Source of the DNA: Anas platyrhynchos
Taxonomy: Eukaryota > Chordata > Aves > Anseriformes > Anatidae
NCBI RefSeq assembly: GCF_047663525.1
Contig: NC_092621.1
Coordinates: forward strand, 5,968,001 to 6,032,000
Direction: 5' to 3'
Length of the DNA: 64,000 nt
Position 1 is the first letter of the stretch. Every line of letters starts with the position of its first letter. Positions 24,900-38,660 of this stretch are shown here, in pieces. The position numbers were made by a program, and so were the translations under genes. The notes under the pieces were generated by a model that worked only from the letters and a program-made list of their open reading frames with translations, was not told where the DNA came from and ran no database searches.

Positions 24900-25330
24900 A
24901 TCTCCCTGCTCAAAGCTCTTGATTTGATTTAGGATAGCAGTTGTTAAGAGCAGAAGGAGCTGCTGGCACAAATGGCAGCCCTCTCAGCCAGCCGTGCTTT
25001 CCAACTGTCCTGAATATTTAAAAAAAAAAAATGGGAGGGGGAAGAGGGACTGAAAGAGAGAGAAAGAGAGACTCAAAGACCGAGCCTACTGAAGAGCAGT
25101 GGCTGCAGCTCACTCGGAGGAATTCCATTAAATGAACTCATCCGTCATCTTGCCTTTTATTGATGAGTGGCATTGCTTGGCGGCAAGTGACATGGCAGAA
25201 CAAATAGCATCGGAGCCCTGGCTTCCACTTGCATTGCACACAGAGACACACAGGCCCCAAAACAATGAGTCATTACTTATTACATCCATTATTAACTCAG
25301 CTCAGGCTCATTAGGCATGGAAATTGAGGA
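24900..25330. promoter_or_regulatory. candidate conserved noncoding (enhancer-like) element
   Basis: About 430 bp of moderate GC content with little low-complexity sequence apart from an A run near 25020 and GA-rich DNA at 25045-25075. It is dense in plausible transcription-factor cores: CCATTAAATGA, TTTATTGATGAGTGG, TCATTACTTATTACATCCATTATTAA (homeodomain-like TAAT/ATTA sites) and CATTAGGCATGG. It contrasts with the AT-rich flanks. This is inference from appearance only; no alignment was possible. The 60-codon open frame at 25132-25314 probably reflects base composition. Confidence 0.25.
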
Positions 25331-28229
25331 GGCAAAGTAAAAAAAATAAAATAAAATCGGGAGCTAAGTAACACCAAGTACCCACACATTTAGGGAAAGT
25401 GTGTGGTGAGAGGGGGAGAGGGAAGGGCAGTTAAAATCAGCTACTCAACATTTGTGACATTGTCAAATCCTAAGGGTCATGGGTAGTTGATCATATGTTT
25501 TCCTTTTTCTGACATGATTGCATTGAGGACTGTGCTTTAAAGCAACAAGGCCAAAAGAACAGGAATATAAGAACTACATCATTAACTACTGCAAGACCTT
25601 CAGAATAAAGTTTATCAAGAGTTTTATTAAAATAACACCAGGTAGGCACAGTTTAAAAAAAAAAAAAAAAAAAAAGAGAAAAATGGACTACTAGAATAAT
25701 GAGCTAAGTCAAACACGTTTTTTTTTGTTTGTTTGTTTGTTGGTTTTTTTTGGGAGGAGAGTGGTGAGGGGGAGAACAGGAGGAAAGAATTGGAATGCCT
25801 GTGTGTCTTCCTATTTGTGACATTGGATTAATTTATTTTAATATTGGCTAAGAGTTATATACCTAGCCTAAACTACTGTTATGACCAAATTAAACTAGAT
25901 CAAATTAACGACTATACAGAAATGGTGATCTCTCTGCTTTTACTATCAAGGAACCCTAGATTTGATGTAGCATATAACTTTTGAACAGCTAAAGTGAAGT
26001 GAGTCTGACTGTAGCTGTCTTAAGTCATGTTTGACCACGGCAGCAACTGTTTTCTGAATCTCTCAGAAGACAAGACTTTTTTCCCCATTTCCTTGACTAC
26101 TTAGTTCTGGAAATATTTCCAGACAATGTCCACTCACAAAAAAAAAAAAAAAAAAAAAGGATTCAGGAGAAGAAAGCAAGGTTGAAATACTACTGAGCCA
26201 GTGGAGGATGGCTAAAATACAGATGAACTAAAACCACATTGAATGTGTCTGAAAAAACAAGAGGAATGCAGACCCATTCAGATAAAATGAGACAGCAGTG
26301 AAGCAATTCCAGTAAAAGCCAGACTGTCTGAATCAGTCAGTTTAGTCACCAGTTTAGATAAAATGAAAATTGCTCTGAACGTCTGCACCAAATTCAATGC
26401 AATTCAAGTTTCAACATCTCTGAACTTCAGAAAGTTCTATTAACCCTTCTTGGATAGGTTTCACCTTTCCTTTTTCACTGCCCACTGGCTTATGGATGAG
26501 ATAAAAAAGAAAGAAGTCACTGAAATATTGAGAAAGACTTTTGAAATTCCAAAGATTAGCCACAAGGGGAACAGAGGGGCAGTCCTTGGAAATTCTCAAG
26601 GGAGTTCAGTCCGCCTGTGAATGAAATGGAGACAGGTGACAATACACCTGAGCCTCACCTCCAGGCACAGAATTACCATCTGATTTCTGAACCTCTGCAG
26701 TACTTCCTAAGTTTAGGTAGCCACAAAGCAGAGTTCAAGTTTTACCTCACATGCACATCTGAAGTGAAAGCCTACAGTAAGTAGCTGTATTCTCAATGCA
26801 ATTCATAGAAATAGCTAATTGCATGAATTTATGAAGTCAGCTATTTCCAAACTGGCCAATTTTCATTGCACTCAAAGACTTTTTATGTGTGTTACCTCTC
26901 ATAACTCCTGACTTATATCCACTGATAACAGGTTGCAGATAGCTTGAGAAGAACTTGCTTGTTTATCTCCTCTAGAGCTTTGCTGGGAATAGGCAGTAGT
27001 AGAGAGTAGAATAAGATTCCTTCCAAGTTCATCTTGGCAAGAACACATGTATGCGTATTAAGGGCTCTCCTTCTGCTAATTAATTCTGCAAAGAAGCATA
27101 AAAGAAAGTTGTGTTGGTTGACAGCTGCCCTAAATATCTGAGTGTCAGAGTCAGTTAGCACATGGCACTGATCATCTCTCAGCTCAGATGCTGAAGCTGC
27201 ACTTAGCTTGTGCAAGAGTTAATGGAACAGGAAAGTGTGCCCTCCTTAGGAAGGGAATTTAGCTGATGTTTCTCTCTGTTTGTTTGTTTTTTGTTTTTTT
27301 TTTTGTTTTTTTTTTTTTCCTCTATCCCTTTATAGGAAGTTTACATATTTATAGGATTTCTTTAAACAAATTCTATTAAACAGAACAGAAAGTATCTCAC
27401 TCATTTTCTTCTCTTTTCTCTTTCTTCTCATTTTAAGATCTCTTCTTTAGGAAAGAATAGTCCAAATCAAGGAAAGTATAAGTAATTAAAGTTTTAGGAA
27501 AGAGATAAATCTTTATTTGGCCTGTTGAATTGGGATGAGTTTCAATCACATAAAAAGAAATAATTATTTTAAATAACTCTGATATACAAATTGTAATACA
27601 CATGCAAATGCATAGGCACTACAAGAATATATACTTCTATTAATCTCAGAAAGCAACATTTCTAAGATTTCTTTTCACAGAAAAGAGATAAAAAAGGAGG
27701 TTAATTGTACTAGACGATACTCCCAGTCAACTGTTTCCACTTCGTCTACCCTTTTAGGTAGAGAGAGAAAAATGCGCAGCCATAACGACTTGAATCTGTG
27801 CCAAACTTAGGGGTAAATGAAGTCACCTATATTTCTTTTTTTTTTTTTTTTTTTTTAAATACTAGTAACTCATATTTTATTAAAAAAATCACAGGGAAAG
27901 GGGAAAATACATTCATGTGATTTTTTTTCTCGTTTTCCAATTCATTCTAAGGCATCTACATTAAACATTAAAGCACATTCTCTTTGTAAATGTATAATCA
28001 TTAAAAAAGTCTTAGCAGCCTTCCTACCTTCATAAAGCGTATGAGAAGTCTGTAAATTCTTAATTGGCTCAATAGCTTCAGATCTCTTTGAACAAACCAC
28101 TTTCTCTGAACTCTTAAGCAATGTTTCTAACAGTACTACCATTTGCCATCTTTAGAACCTATTGTGGTAAATCATTGCCTATAAGTAACAGCATTACAAG
28201 ACAATCCACAAGAACCTTATGGATGTTCA
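25331..28229. other. unique noncoding DNA with A and T tracts
   Basis: No gene seen. A21 run at about 25654-25674, GTTT/T-rich patch at 25718-25750, A20 run at 26139-26158, T/GTTT-rich patch at 27278-27320, T run at 27837-27856. Open frames are short and unrecognised. Confidence 0.5.
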
Positions 28230-28960
28230 TCCTCTCTCATTCAAAGTATTTATCTCTGATGCAGTCCTGCAATGAGCTTTAATTATTGATCAGCTTTCAC
28301 TTCAGCTGAGCCCACTCGAGGGCCAGGCCTCAGGGTGGGAATCATTTTACCTTGTGTTGAGTGTCTGTAGAGTAGAAATATAAGGAAGTCCATACTTCAG
28401 TCTTCCTTTCCATTAATAAAGAGTAATAAGAACATTTAGGGCACAATTCAATGACCTATTTTTGACTTGCACCTTAGGATTAGATGAATTGTACCTTAAA
28501 TGTGCTTGATTCTCCATCGATTACAGTGCCTCAAGTGACTGGCTCAGATGTCAACAGCTACATTTGGGCAGATGAATCTCACCCAGGAGGTTTACATTTT
28601 ATTTAATGACTTTGCATTAGGGTTCCAGAGACAAGACTCATGAGAAAATGCAGTCAAAGAAAGATCATCTTCCCCTGCTTGTGGTACAGGGATATTTTGT
28701 GCTAATGTTTTGCAACTGTTGTTCAACAATTGCTTCTTTGCAGTGTCTGCAGTAGCGAGTGAGCTGGAGGTGTCGTATCAGCCTGTCTCAATTCTATCAG
28801 CAGCTGTCATCACGGGAGAAATCCTAATTCGGAACAATATGCCAGTAGCTGAGGTTAGCTCAGCAGCAGCAGATAAAAGACAGATGCAAAATCAGTAGCT
28901 GATGATTTTACATCAGAGGAGTGAATGTAAAATCACTGACAAGTTTTAAAGTGGGGAATG
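28230..28960. promoter_or_regulatory. candidate conserved noncoding (enhancer-like) element
   Basis: About 700 bp almost free of simple repeats. It contains AGCTTTAATTATTGATCAGC, CAGCTGTCATCA, TGTTCAACAATTG, GCAGATAAAAGACAGATG and a repeated GTAAAATCACTGA/GATTTTACATCA pair. The mix of TAATTA, CAGCTG/CTGTCA, ACAAT and GATAA cores is what vertebrate developmental enhancers often look like. A 62-codon open frame at 28710-28898 starts inside it but has no recognisable protein similarity. Judged by eye only. Confidence 0.25.
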
Positions 28961-31523
28961 GCCTAAATTTAACAAGGGAAATTAAATCAATGTTTATTTT
29001 AGCAAATGGGATGTTTTTTCCTTTCTGAAACCAAGACTATGATTAGCAGAGCACAAGAAACAGATCATCTGAACAGAAGCTTGTTGAAAGCACAGTATTA
29101 TAGTATTAGAAATGAAGTGCACAGAAATATTTCTGCATTTCGCTGAATTTTCACTGATTCAAACAGTCTAGAATATTATAGACAGAACAAAATATGTAGT
29201 GGTAGTTGAAAATGGTGTTGCATTAAAGGAATATAAGAGACAGAGGTAGGGGAAATAAGATATCATAAAATACTTTCCAAAGAGGAAGGTTTTGTTTGTT
29301 TGTTTGTTTTGTTTTGTTTGTTTGTTTGTTCTTGAGTGAATTGTCATTTTAATTCATTTAAATAAATTATCAAGCTTCATAAGAAAATAATGTATATATT
29401 CTTTAAAGCTTCAACCTTCCTTTCCCCCTTCTCTTCTATGTTTTCTTCTATGTTTTTTTTTTTTCTCTTCTATTTTGTCTTCCTTCCCAAATTAGAAAAA
29501 AAAAAAACAAACAAACAATTAGCAAACAAAATAGTTTGCTAATTTGTTTGCTTGGGGACAGGAGGATGACAAGGAAGAAGAAACAAGGAAGAAGAAACAA
29601 AGAAGGAAAAAATGGAAAAATGAAGAAGAAACGTTACAATGTCATTTTTTCCCCATTCTTTCTTTTCCCCCTTTTTCATCTTTGAAAAAAATAAGAATAA
29701 AAAATATGAAATAAGTTACCTTCCAATGGAGAGGATTTTGAACTCAGAGTTCTGTTGGCTCTATTGTTGCTCGGTAAAGGTTAAACACATGCTAAACTTT
29801 AATCATATACTCCCAAGGAAGTCTCAATGAAACATTCATGTTCATACAGGAGGGACCTTGAAACTTTCAGATTTAAAATGTTTGCACGCATATTTCTAAG
29901 TAAGCTACTGCTTAAGTGTTTTGGTGTTTGGGCTGCCTTTCATAATGTTTAAGATTCTGTGCATTCATTACATAAATACATTCTGTGATTCATTACATAA
30001 AACATCCTCCTCTGAACCTTGATTTATGTATGCCTGCTTATCAGTCTGCTTTCTAAGATATGTGATCAGACACGGGTTGGTAGATTAAAGTTTAGGTGCT
30101 TGCAACACTGTGACGTCTACTCTTATCAGCTCATCTCATTCTGTAGTCTAGAGAAGTCTAATTTGGGAAAACATCTACATTATTCTTGTGTTTCAATATT
30201 CCCCTTTAGTTCAGAATGTGCACAAACATACATACCCATATAGATGTAGACATATACGTGCATCTCAGCTGGTGATGTGGTATCCGCCTACGCTACTGAT
30301 ATTAGAAGCCAAAGATCTCCAGTCTGTCTCTTTTCCAAGAGCAGTTTCATTTTGCATATCCTTGGTTAATATTCTTTTTACACTTAATTCTAAGGAAGAA
30401 GTCTCCTTCTGTTACCAGTTTCCTTATCCTATGTTACCTGACAGTAAGCTTCAGCTGACTTAGCTTATACTTTTCTAAATCTAGATAACTTAAAACAAAC
30501 AAACAAGCAAACAAACAAAAAACATTGTTTTCACTTGGTTGAGAGTAATACTAGAGAAAAACTACTGAGGTTCAGAATAAAATCCACTGTGCTTGTCTAA
30601 AAGTTGCTTGGCTTTGGGTGGGATAGGTCATTATCTGCAGCTGTCTGCTTAAATATTTCTCTCTTGCCAATTTCTCTCTTGCCACTTTCCCATAGCCATG
30701 CACTGGCCTAACTTATAGCTAGCAAAAAAAGAAAAAGGAGATTAGTCTATCCATTCACACAGAAGCACCATTTTCTTGCACTTGGAAAGAGTTGTTTTTT
30801 ACCTTGCACAGTAACATCTTTCTAGTAAAGATGGGATCCATACCATTATCAATGTTAAATTTAAAGCATAAAAAGCACATTTTGGGATACTTCTGGATAA
30901 AAATGACTGTGTTCCAAATCCTGGAGCTTTAGAATTCTGTAGGGAATCTGCGGTAGCATAAGAACAGTTCACTGTTAATACAGAGACTTTGCATGAGCTA
31001 CAATATTTTGAGGCAGCAGGAATATTAAAAGGAAATATCCTTACTACAATATTTTTAACTATTTTCATATTTCTAAAACATTAAAAGGAGAGTAAGATGA
31101 GTAAAATATATCATGTTGAACAAAAGAGAGAAAAAGGAATACTTGGCAAATAGAAGAGTGTTTTCAAAACCTTATAATACAATCATGCAAAAGCTTTAGT
31201 ATGATGAAACATGCAAATGAACCTGCATGACATAGTGTAAAGTAATTATTCAAGGTTTTGTTTTATTACACACTTCATATACTGTCATATAAAGCACATA
31301 CAGTGTCTGATCAGTTCATTTGTTCCACATCTAGATTTACATTTGCTCCCCAGAGTGAAAATAAGAAAGATGATCTCTAACTGATGATTTTGAGATTTAG
31401 ATTTTGGATTTGAGCTATTAATTGCTATGACAGCAATGTGTTTACTGTGTCTAAAGATATGCAAACCGCTTTATGAGTAATTCGATAGTCTACTATGTGT
31501 TTGTTTGTGATCTTATTCTGTTA
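28961..31523. other. unique noncoding DNA
   Basis: No gene seen. It includes (GTTT)n at 29290-29330, an A-rich run at 29495-29508 next to an 11-bp inverted repeat (AATTAGCAAAC ... GTTTGCTAATT, 29517-29544), GAAGAAACAAG tandem units at about 29570-29605 and (AAAC)n at about 30493-30522. Confidence 0.5.
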
Positions 31524-31602
31524 GGGGCTGATCCAGGGTTCTTTGAAGTCCATGGAATTTTTTTCATTGACTTCAAAGGGCTTTTGGCTCAGACCCTTAT
31601 CC
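31524..31602. repeat. ancient palindromic interspersed repeat fragment
   Basis: GGGGCTGATCCAGGGTTC, then TTTGAAGTCCATGGAATT, is mirrored by CATTGACTTCAAAGGGCTTT and GGCTCAGACCC. The two halves are imperfect inverted copies of each other. The 'ATTGACTTCAAAGG' core is typical of an old palindromic repeat common in bird and reptile genomes. The family name is not certain. Confidence 0.5.
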
Positions 31603-34600
31603 TTAAACACTGAATAGATTAACAACTGATTTGTGAATAGTTTGTGATGCCAAAAGGAAGGGGGAAAAGCCAGCATTTACAAAATTATATATCTGGCAAA
31701 CACTATTTGACCATCTTCTATTAATATGTGTATTAATATTAAACCAGTACCTCAATGGCATATGTACACTCTTGGGCTGCCAGAACAGCATAGGAGAAAT
31801 GTAGTCCATGTATGGAAATGTTTAACCATATCCCTGCATTTTTAAAACTATAATGGTATCCCTGCATTTTATACACATCTTTACCTAAACCTATTCCAAG
31901 TGCGAGGCCACTGGAGTATTCAAGGATGCACAACCATTTCCTAGGCAGAAGTTCTTTCCCAGATGTTCAGTTTGACCTGGGGCAACTCAATCAAAGTCTG
32001 TAAGGTTTCCAACATTTCTAGTGGGGATTTATTTTTAAAAATGTGGCATATGGATTTTTCTGGCAATAATGAAATATAGCTGTGCACACTCCATTAAATA
32101 AAATGAGACTGTAATCCTTAAAACTAACTGGAAACTGGAAAGCTGGGAGCTGGGAGAAAGGAGGAAAGTTTAGGTAGAAGAAATGGATGAGCTTCAGGAT
32201 GGACATTTGAAGAGGTGACCCATGCAGAATATGGAATGAACCATATGGAATAGATGAGCTCACATAGTGAGGCAGATAGCCATCCTGAAACGATGGGTTC
32301 TACATATCTATCTATATGTGTATCTACATTATATCATACGTATCTACATCATATCATAATATATCTATATATAAATAATAATTGTATCTAACATACAATT
32401 AACTCCACAGAACACCAGATTAAAAGATGGGGAATGACTGTTTCAATAAATAGTCTTTTTCATGACTTTCTGTGGGATTCTATCTGTATCTTACTGTGTT
32501 GCTGCACATAAAATTCTGTTTTTGGTAATTAAGTGTTTTGATTTGTTTTACAGCTTTTTTAAGATTTCAAAGCAGGATGAAAGGCGTAAGAAACTCTACC
32601 TCTATGAATTCAGTTCCAGTTTCAAAGGACTTAAAATATAATAGACAAAAAAGGGAGAAAAATGACTCAGTAAATTATTCCTGGGCATTGTTACAGAGGC
32701 AGTGCAGTGTCTGGTTTGTGTAGCCTTTCACAACAGCACAAACTGGAAATGTTAGGATTCAGCAGAAATTTTGCCCCCAGTTTGCTTCAGTATGCTGGAT
32801 GGCAAAATGGGCAATATCAGAACCACATCTTCTGTGTGAGACACCTGGAACTGTCCTTTGCCTGTGCATGTTCCCTTTGCTCTTCCAGAAAGTGCCCCAA
32901 ATAAACCTTCCCTTTCTCTACTGGTTCTAACCTTCAGAATAGTTTCTGTCTATTATATGTATATATATATGTATATATATATATTATATCTTCTATCCAC
33001 TTTGTTTTAATATATATGGAGATTAGGACAATATTTCTACTTCCATTGAGTTCTATTTAAAATTGTGTTTAGGAGACATTTCTACAGTGACCTCTGCAAG
33101 AGCATCGTGGCCTTCTCTGCTATGAGCAAATGACCATGTGCTTGGAATGGCTGCATGCACCTGCATTGTTGTCTGCATATGTGCTGAAGTGTAAATCCAT
33201 TCCCTCCCCTTAACAGATATGAACATTACTGAGTGCAGTTGGCACTTAGTAAATAATAAATAACAATAACAATAATAATAATTTAATTCAATTTAATGGA
33301 ATAATTTTCTGTCTAATCACAGTAATAAAGGGTGTCCATTATGCCACCAAAATTGTTTGCTAAACACGATGCTTTCTACAGAGTAACTCAAGCAGCTGCT
33401 GCTGAGGTCTTGTCATATTGCAGAAGCACTTGGCTGGCCAAAACTTCCTGGTGCAGAGACATCAATCTCACTCCCCGTTGGCTGCTGAGTTTGCTGTATA
33501 GACAGACAGTATTGCTGTCAGCATTGTCTGTGATGGACAGTGGAACTCAGTAACAGGGCACTTAAGTAGCACAATGTGTTTTGCATGGACAGTGGGTTGC
33601 ACTGTCAGTGATAGCAGTGGGAGAGTTGGTAGTTTTGGTAGGAAACAAACTATTCTGAAGCCTTTAGGAATATGAAGGGAAAATAATGTCGCCTTCTTCA
33701 TTGCATGTAAAAGTGAAACCTAGAGAATTACAGCTGTACTTTTCTCTGTGCTTTCCTTAGCCTAAAGAGATACTATGTAAAGGGTAAGAGGTGCATAAGA
33801 GAATACCAAGAAGACAAAAGTATTTGAGAATTTTTGTTCAGTGCAAAAGAGCCAGTTTTACTCATTCCCATAATGACCTAGACTGCAAATTTCACTTTAG
33901 GCACCATTTAAGTACCTAGCTCTATCATTACACCTTACAAAACCTTATCCTAACCACTGAGGCATTTCAGTATTCACAAGCACCTCAGTTTTTTGCCACA
34001 CGACTTGCGGAGCTCCTTAAAACTCCGTTACTGTACAAACACAAACCATCATTTTGACAGAGGCAAGCAGCCTAATAGCAGTTTTCACCTAAGTCTGCTT
34101 AGGATTTTCCTTCTGTTCATCCCTTCACTTGCCTCTCCCAGGGATCCCAACACATGGCAAGTGCTGGAGTCTGTGCATCAGCCACTCCTTATGTTTGGTA
34201 AGGGAAGTGACTGGGAGAGTAGGTAGCACTGATGACAGGAGCTGGTTTTCACTCTGTTTTACACAGACGTCCCTTCTTCACGTGAGGCAGCTCATGAGAA
34301 TGCCTTAGCCTTAATGTAATACTGTTTTACAATCTTTACCTAAGTCTTTACAGAATTAATTTTTTTTAGGTTTTATTTTTTTTTATTATTATTATATTAT
34401 ATTTTTTTTTAATGTTTAAGGAAAGACAAAGAAGAAACAAGATAGTACAAGGAAAACTATGGTATAGATGGGCATCTACCCAAATATACGTTCTTAGCCT
34501 GTTACAGCCATCATATAATTTTAATTTCACTCCTAGTTGTGAGAGTTTCTCCTTATTACTAAGAGATCATACGCACTAATCATTATGTATATTGTAAATT

Positions 34601-37600
34601 CAGACCCTACCTTATTTAATGATGATTTGCTTATATTTTCAGACTTTATATGTACATAAAAAAGATGGAAGATTCAATATTTCAGTACAAATACAGAGTT
34701 AACAAAGCCTAGATTAGCATCATTAAGGCGTAGAGAGAATAGTTTGCAACACGTATAAAACCTGTTGCACTGGTTCCTAGGCTCAGTGGCAAAGTCAGTG
34801 GGGAGGAGTACTCCAGAAATGGTTTTACTCATCTTTAAAGGTAACTCCGTGTCTTCTATCTGGGCTCACATGTAGCTAAACCTGAGACCAGCTGAGACCA
34901 GCTGCACCAATGGTCTCAGGGGCTTTGGACTTGACTCCTTTACCCAGCTGTGCAGACTGCTGCTTTCTTTCTCTCACAGTAAACCAACAGTTTCTCAGTG
35001 TTAGTTTTACAATTCAGGCTTCTAAAATGTGTTCTCAATATTAATATCCTGAAGAATATTTTTTTCATCAAGCGATTTACAGAGTGAAAATGATTCTTGA
35101 AGAAAGTGGCTGGAAAGCATGAACAGAAAGACAAGTAGTGCTTGGTAGTTCCCAAGGGACTTTGTAGGGAAAGTGGAAACACGAAGTTAACTTGCTGTGA
35201 TAAATTGGACTTACAACTAGGAAGCTGGGAAGATCTCTGCAGCTCATTCTAAGGCACTACTTGTCCATATGCTTTCTTTTTTTGTCTATTTTGCCCGTTT
35301 AGCTTTAAGCTCCCAGAAAGTTGGAGCCCAACATTTACAAAGTACAGTAAGCAACCATGGGTTGATTTATAAATGTAAAAGCATAAATAACTGTCATTCT
35401 TAACCACAAACAACTGAAAATGCCAAGAGTGCTTTGTCTTTACAGATATAGTAGGATCTTATGGTGAAAGCTATCTTGTCTTTGGGAAGATGGGGTCTTT
35501 TCTTGATTTAATTAGAGGGGTCATATATTTTCTTTCTGTGATATTCCCTTTTCAGAGCAGTTTTGCTAAATCATAAGCTTAATTGCATTAGACCTAGTGA
35601 TATGCAAACGAGTACTTTAAAAATCCACCCCCTAAGCTCCAGAGACATGAGGGTGTATTGCACACAGAAATCAGAGCCTCTGGGGTTCATCTGTTGTTAG
35701 TCCTGTCACAAGTGACATCCCTGAATACACATGGATATCCTCTTCCTCCCCTCCCTTAAAGAACTTATTTGCAGATTGTATCATTTCAAAGCTTTGAAGT
35801 GGCACCTACAACTAAACTGCCACCCACACTTTCCTCGATTTAGGTCAGAGTCACTTCAAACTAGAGAGAAAAAAGCCATACATGCACACATGCATGCGTG
35901 CACACAAACAAATCAGATGCAGGGAATAATAAAATAATGAGGTGCAGCCTCCCAAGGCTGGTGTGAAAATCAACATATGGGGAATTATTGTGAGCATCGG
36001 GCTCTGCTTCAAATAGGCTTGTTTTGCCTGGAACCCTGAGATGAGCTGAAAAAGGCAGAGTCAGTTGCTTCGGTAATCACTGAGCTACCTGCAGAGAAAC
36101 AGGCAAGCACGAAAAGAAACAAAACAATAGAGAAAAATGTACGGAGGGAGCCTCTGCTGAATGGTGTAGGATGGGCTAGCGTGTGCCTCCATGATCTTTT
36201 CTAAAAACACAGGTTAAAAATACCTTCTGTAGCAGTTGTTACAAAAGCCAGAGCTAGGGTTTCAGACCAGCTTCTGTTGCTCAGGCACCTGTATGGACAG
36301 CTTTCCAAGGCAATCAAAGTGAGGAGTAGCTGTGACTCCATGTCACCGGGTTGTCCACAGCCAAGACCAAAGGTTTTGGTGGACCTCTGCTTTGAGTGTT
36401 CACATAGCAGGCAAACATGGACAGGAAGACAGTCCAGAGACTTCAAAGGATGTCACTTACTGGGAGGCAGTGTTTAACCTGAAGTACTAGGAAAAAAAAA
36501 AAAAATCTGAAGTTATTCAGCAAATCAGTCGTAGAATTGCACCTACATTCTCAGGGGTATAGAGCAATGTCACAATAATAAAGGACACTGTCTGAAATCA
36601 GTGGGTAAATTAGTTTGTAGTGCTCTAATCTCAGGTTAAGATCTAAGCCTGGTAAAATGAGACACCCTTGGAGGATATTCACTGCTCTCTGTGCACTTCA
36701 ACAATCTCATTTTCTTTTGATAAATTAAATCATTTAATCTTGAAAAGGCAAGAAAGTTTTCATTTAGTTTTATTGTTTTGATTCATATTTTCATGGCTCT
36801 TAGGCTATATTATAATATATAATTAAATGCCAGTGTACACATACATCTGATATAGAATAATATAATGGCTGGGATTGGACATTTTCTGTTATCTTTCTCT
36901 TTAACAAAAATAGGAAATGTGACAATATAAAGAGATGCTGGAGATTCAGATTTCAGCTTTTCATAAATTTTGTTTGTATGTCTGTAGGTGAATAAAATGT
37001 ATGTCAAATCTGAAAACTGAATTTCAAAAAAAAGAGAATCTCCATCCAGAGAAGGTACTTTCTTTAACCCTGTGGGGAAAACAGGAGGTTTGAAATTAAA
37101 CATGATAAGAAGGACAAGAAAATAAGTCAAATAACAGCTTTTATCTTAGAGTCACTAAAAACATCTTTTAACTTGCTTGGAAAACAATATGTGTTTGGGA
37201 TCTATATAGAAATACAATGTTAAAATACCTTTGTATATCACAACAGTACCTATCTAAAAGCAAACAGATGAATTCCAAGATGAACCGAAGGTCTGTCTAC
37301 ATTAAATTCGGGAACTTCATATTGGGAATGCAGTTTTTCAGTGAATCTTCTGATGGCCCCATTCCAGATACACTAGAACAAGATGATGTGCTCCAAAACC
37401 TCACCCAATGCATAGGTTGTATACTGTAGTAGGTGTACTAATATGTATACAATCTGCAGGACCACACTGAAGTAAACCCTTTGAAATCAGTATGCTGTGC
37501 AGGTGCTTGCTTATCAATTGGTTACAAAGCCTTACCTTGATTGATGTAGGTCAAATACCTAAAGATAGGTGGGTTGATAGTCCTGAGAAACATGAGGTAC

Positions 37601-38496
37601 TAAAATGCGACTGTGTTTTTGTGTGTGTGTACATGTAATGAAGTTATAACCATGCCAGCAAAGAAAATATTGCCAGCACTCAGATACTACAGAGACCTTA
37701 GCACCATATTGTACTGGGGTGAATATTTCTTTCTTTTTTCCACTCGAGTTTTATACCCTTCTTAAACTGCATTATTGAGAGCACTTCCCATATCCCCTAG
37801 TAGTGATTAGTCAGTCACGAGTGAGAAAGTTTCAAAAGAAATTGTGTATATATACAATAAAATAATTTTTCATTTTTACAGCTGTAATAAAAGCAAAAAG
37901 AAAAAAAAAAAAAGAGAAAGAAAGAGAAAAACAAAACAAAACAAAAAAGCCAAACAAACAAAAAAGTAAAAACAATGAATGCTACTAAAAGGAGAAATAA
38001 AAGACAAAACTAGCAAAGGCAGGTCAGGATTCAGATAGAACCTTCAAATCATCCAGGAAATGTGAAAAACATTCAGCACCAGTATTCAGCCAGCAATATT
38101 CATAAAGCCAAAAAAGATACTATTCCCTGGATGATGCACATCTCTCACCTGAGGCAGACTCAAGCTAACTAGAAAAGTCAAGCACTTATCATGAAAATTA
38201 CAAGTAGAGTTACAAGACCAACATCCCTATCATTCCTAGGGAAGAAACACAAACTGTAAAATCCCTAATGCCTAACGCCTAATGTTATTTAGTGAGGTGT
38301 AGAGTTCATTTTGTTTCTCCACTTCTTTTTGTTTGGCTTGACAAACAATAGACAATAAACACCTCCTGTGCTGCACCAATTCCTACATCCAAAATCAATC
38401 TAGATAATAATGTGGTTTGAAAAATAATCACAGAAACTCACTGAAAATATTACCAAACGTACCCCAGAGAAATAATATGGCTTGTGGTTCACATCA
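31603..38496. other. unique AT-rich noncoding DNA
   Basis: About 6.9 kb with no recognisable gene. It has TA-rich stretches at about 32300-32400 and 32955-32990, an (AAT/AAC)n patch at about 33251-33285, a T-rich patch at 34362-34411, a duplicated AGACCAGCTG at about 34884-34903, an A13 run at 36492-36504 and an A/AAAG/AAAC-rich stretch at about 37893-37970. Open frames of 60-106 codons here are unrecognised. The stretch 35980-36130 is repeat-free and could be conserved, but nothing decides it. Confidence 0.5.
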
Positions 38497-38625
38497 GGGA
38501 GATGAAAATAAAGCTAAGATACAGGCTAAGTGACATGCCCAGCGTCTCACCAGTATTCTGTAGCAGACCAGGAGCATGAACCCAGGCTGTTACAATCAGA
38601 GGCAGTACTTGACTTTGATTTAAGT
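38497..38625 (-). repeat. MIR-like ancient SINE
   Basis: The + strand reads GATGAAAATAAAGCTAAGAT, GGCTAAGTGACATGCCCAG and GAGCATGAACCCAGGCTGTT in the order of the reverse complement of a MIR: the 'GAGGAAACTGAGGC... TTAAGTGACTTGCCCAAGG... GAACCCAGG' series. The agreement extends over most of the element, so I regard this as better supported than the fragment at 5690. Confidence 0.6.
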
Positions 38626-38660
38626 ACTGTTAGTTACAGCAGAGGTAGCTGTAAACCCTG

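Noticed and set aside
36810..37130. 106-codon minus-strand frame
   Set aside because: No domain recognised, and the AT-rich composition is the same as the surroundings.
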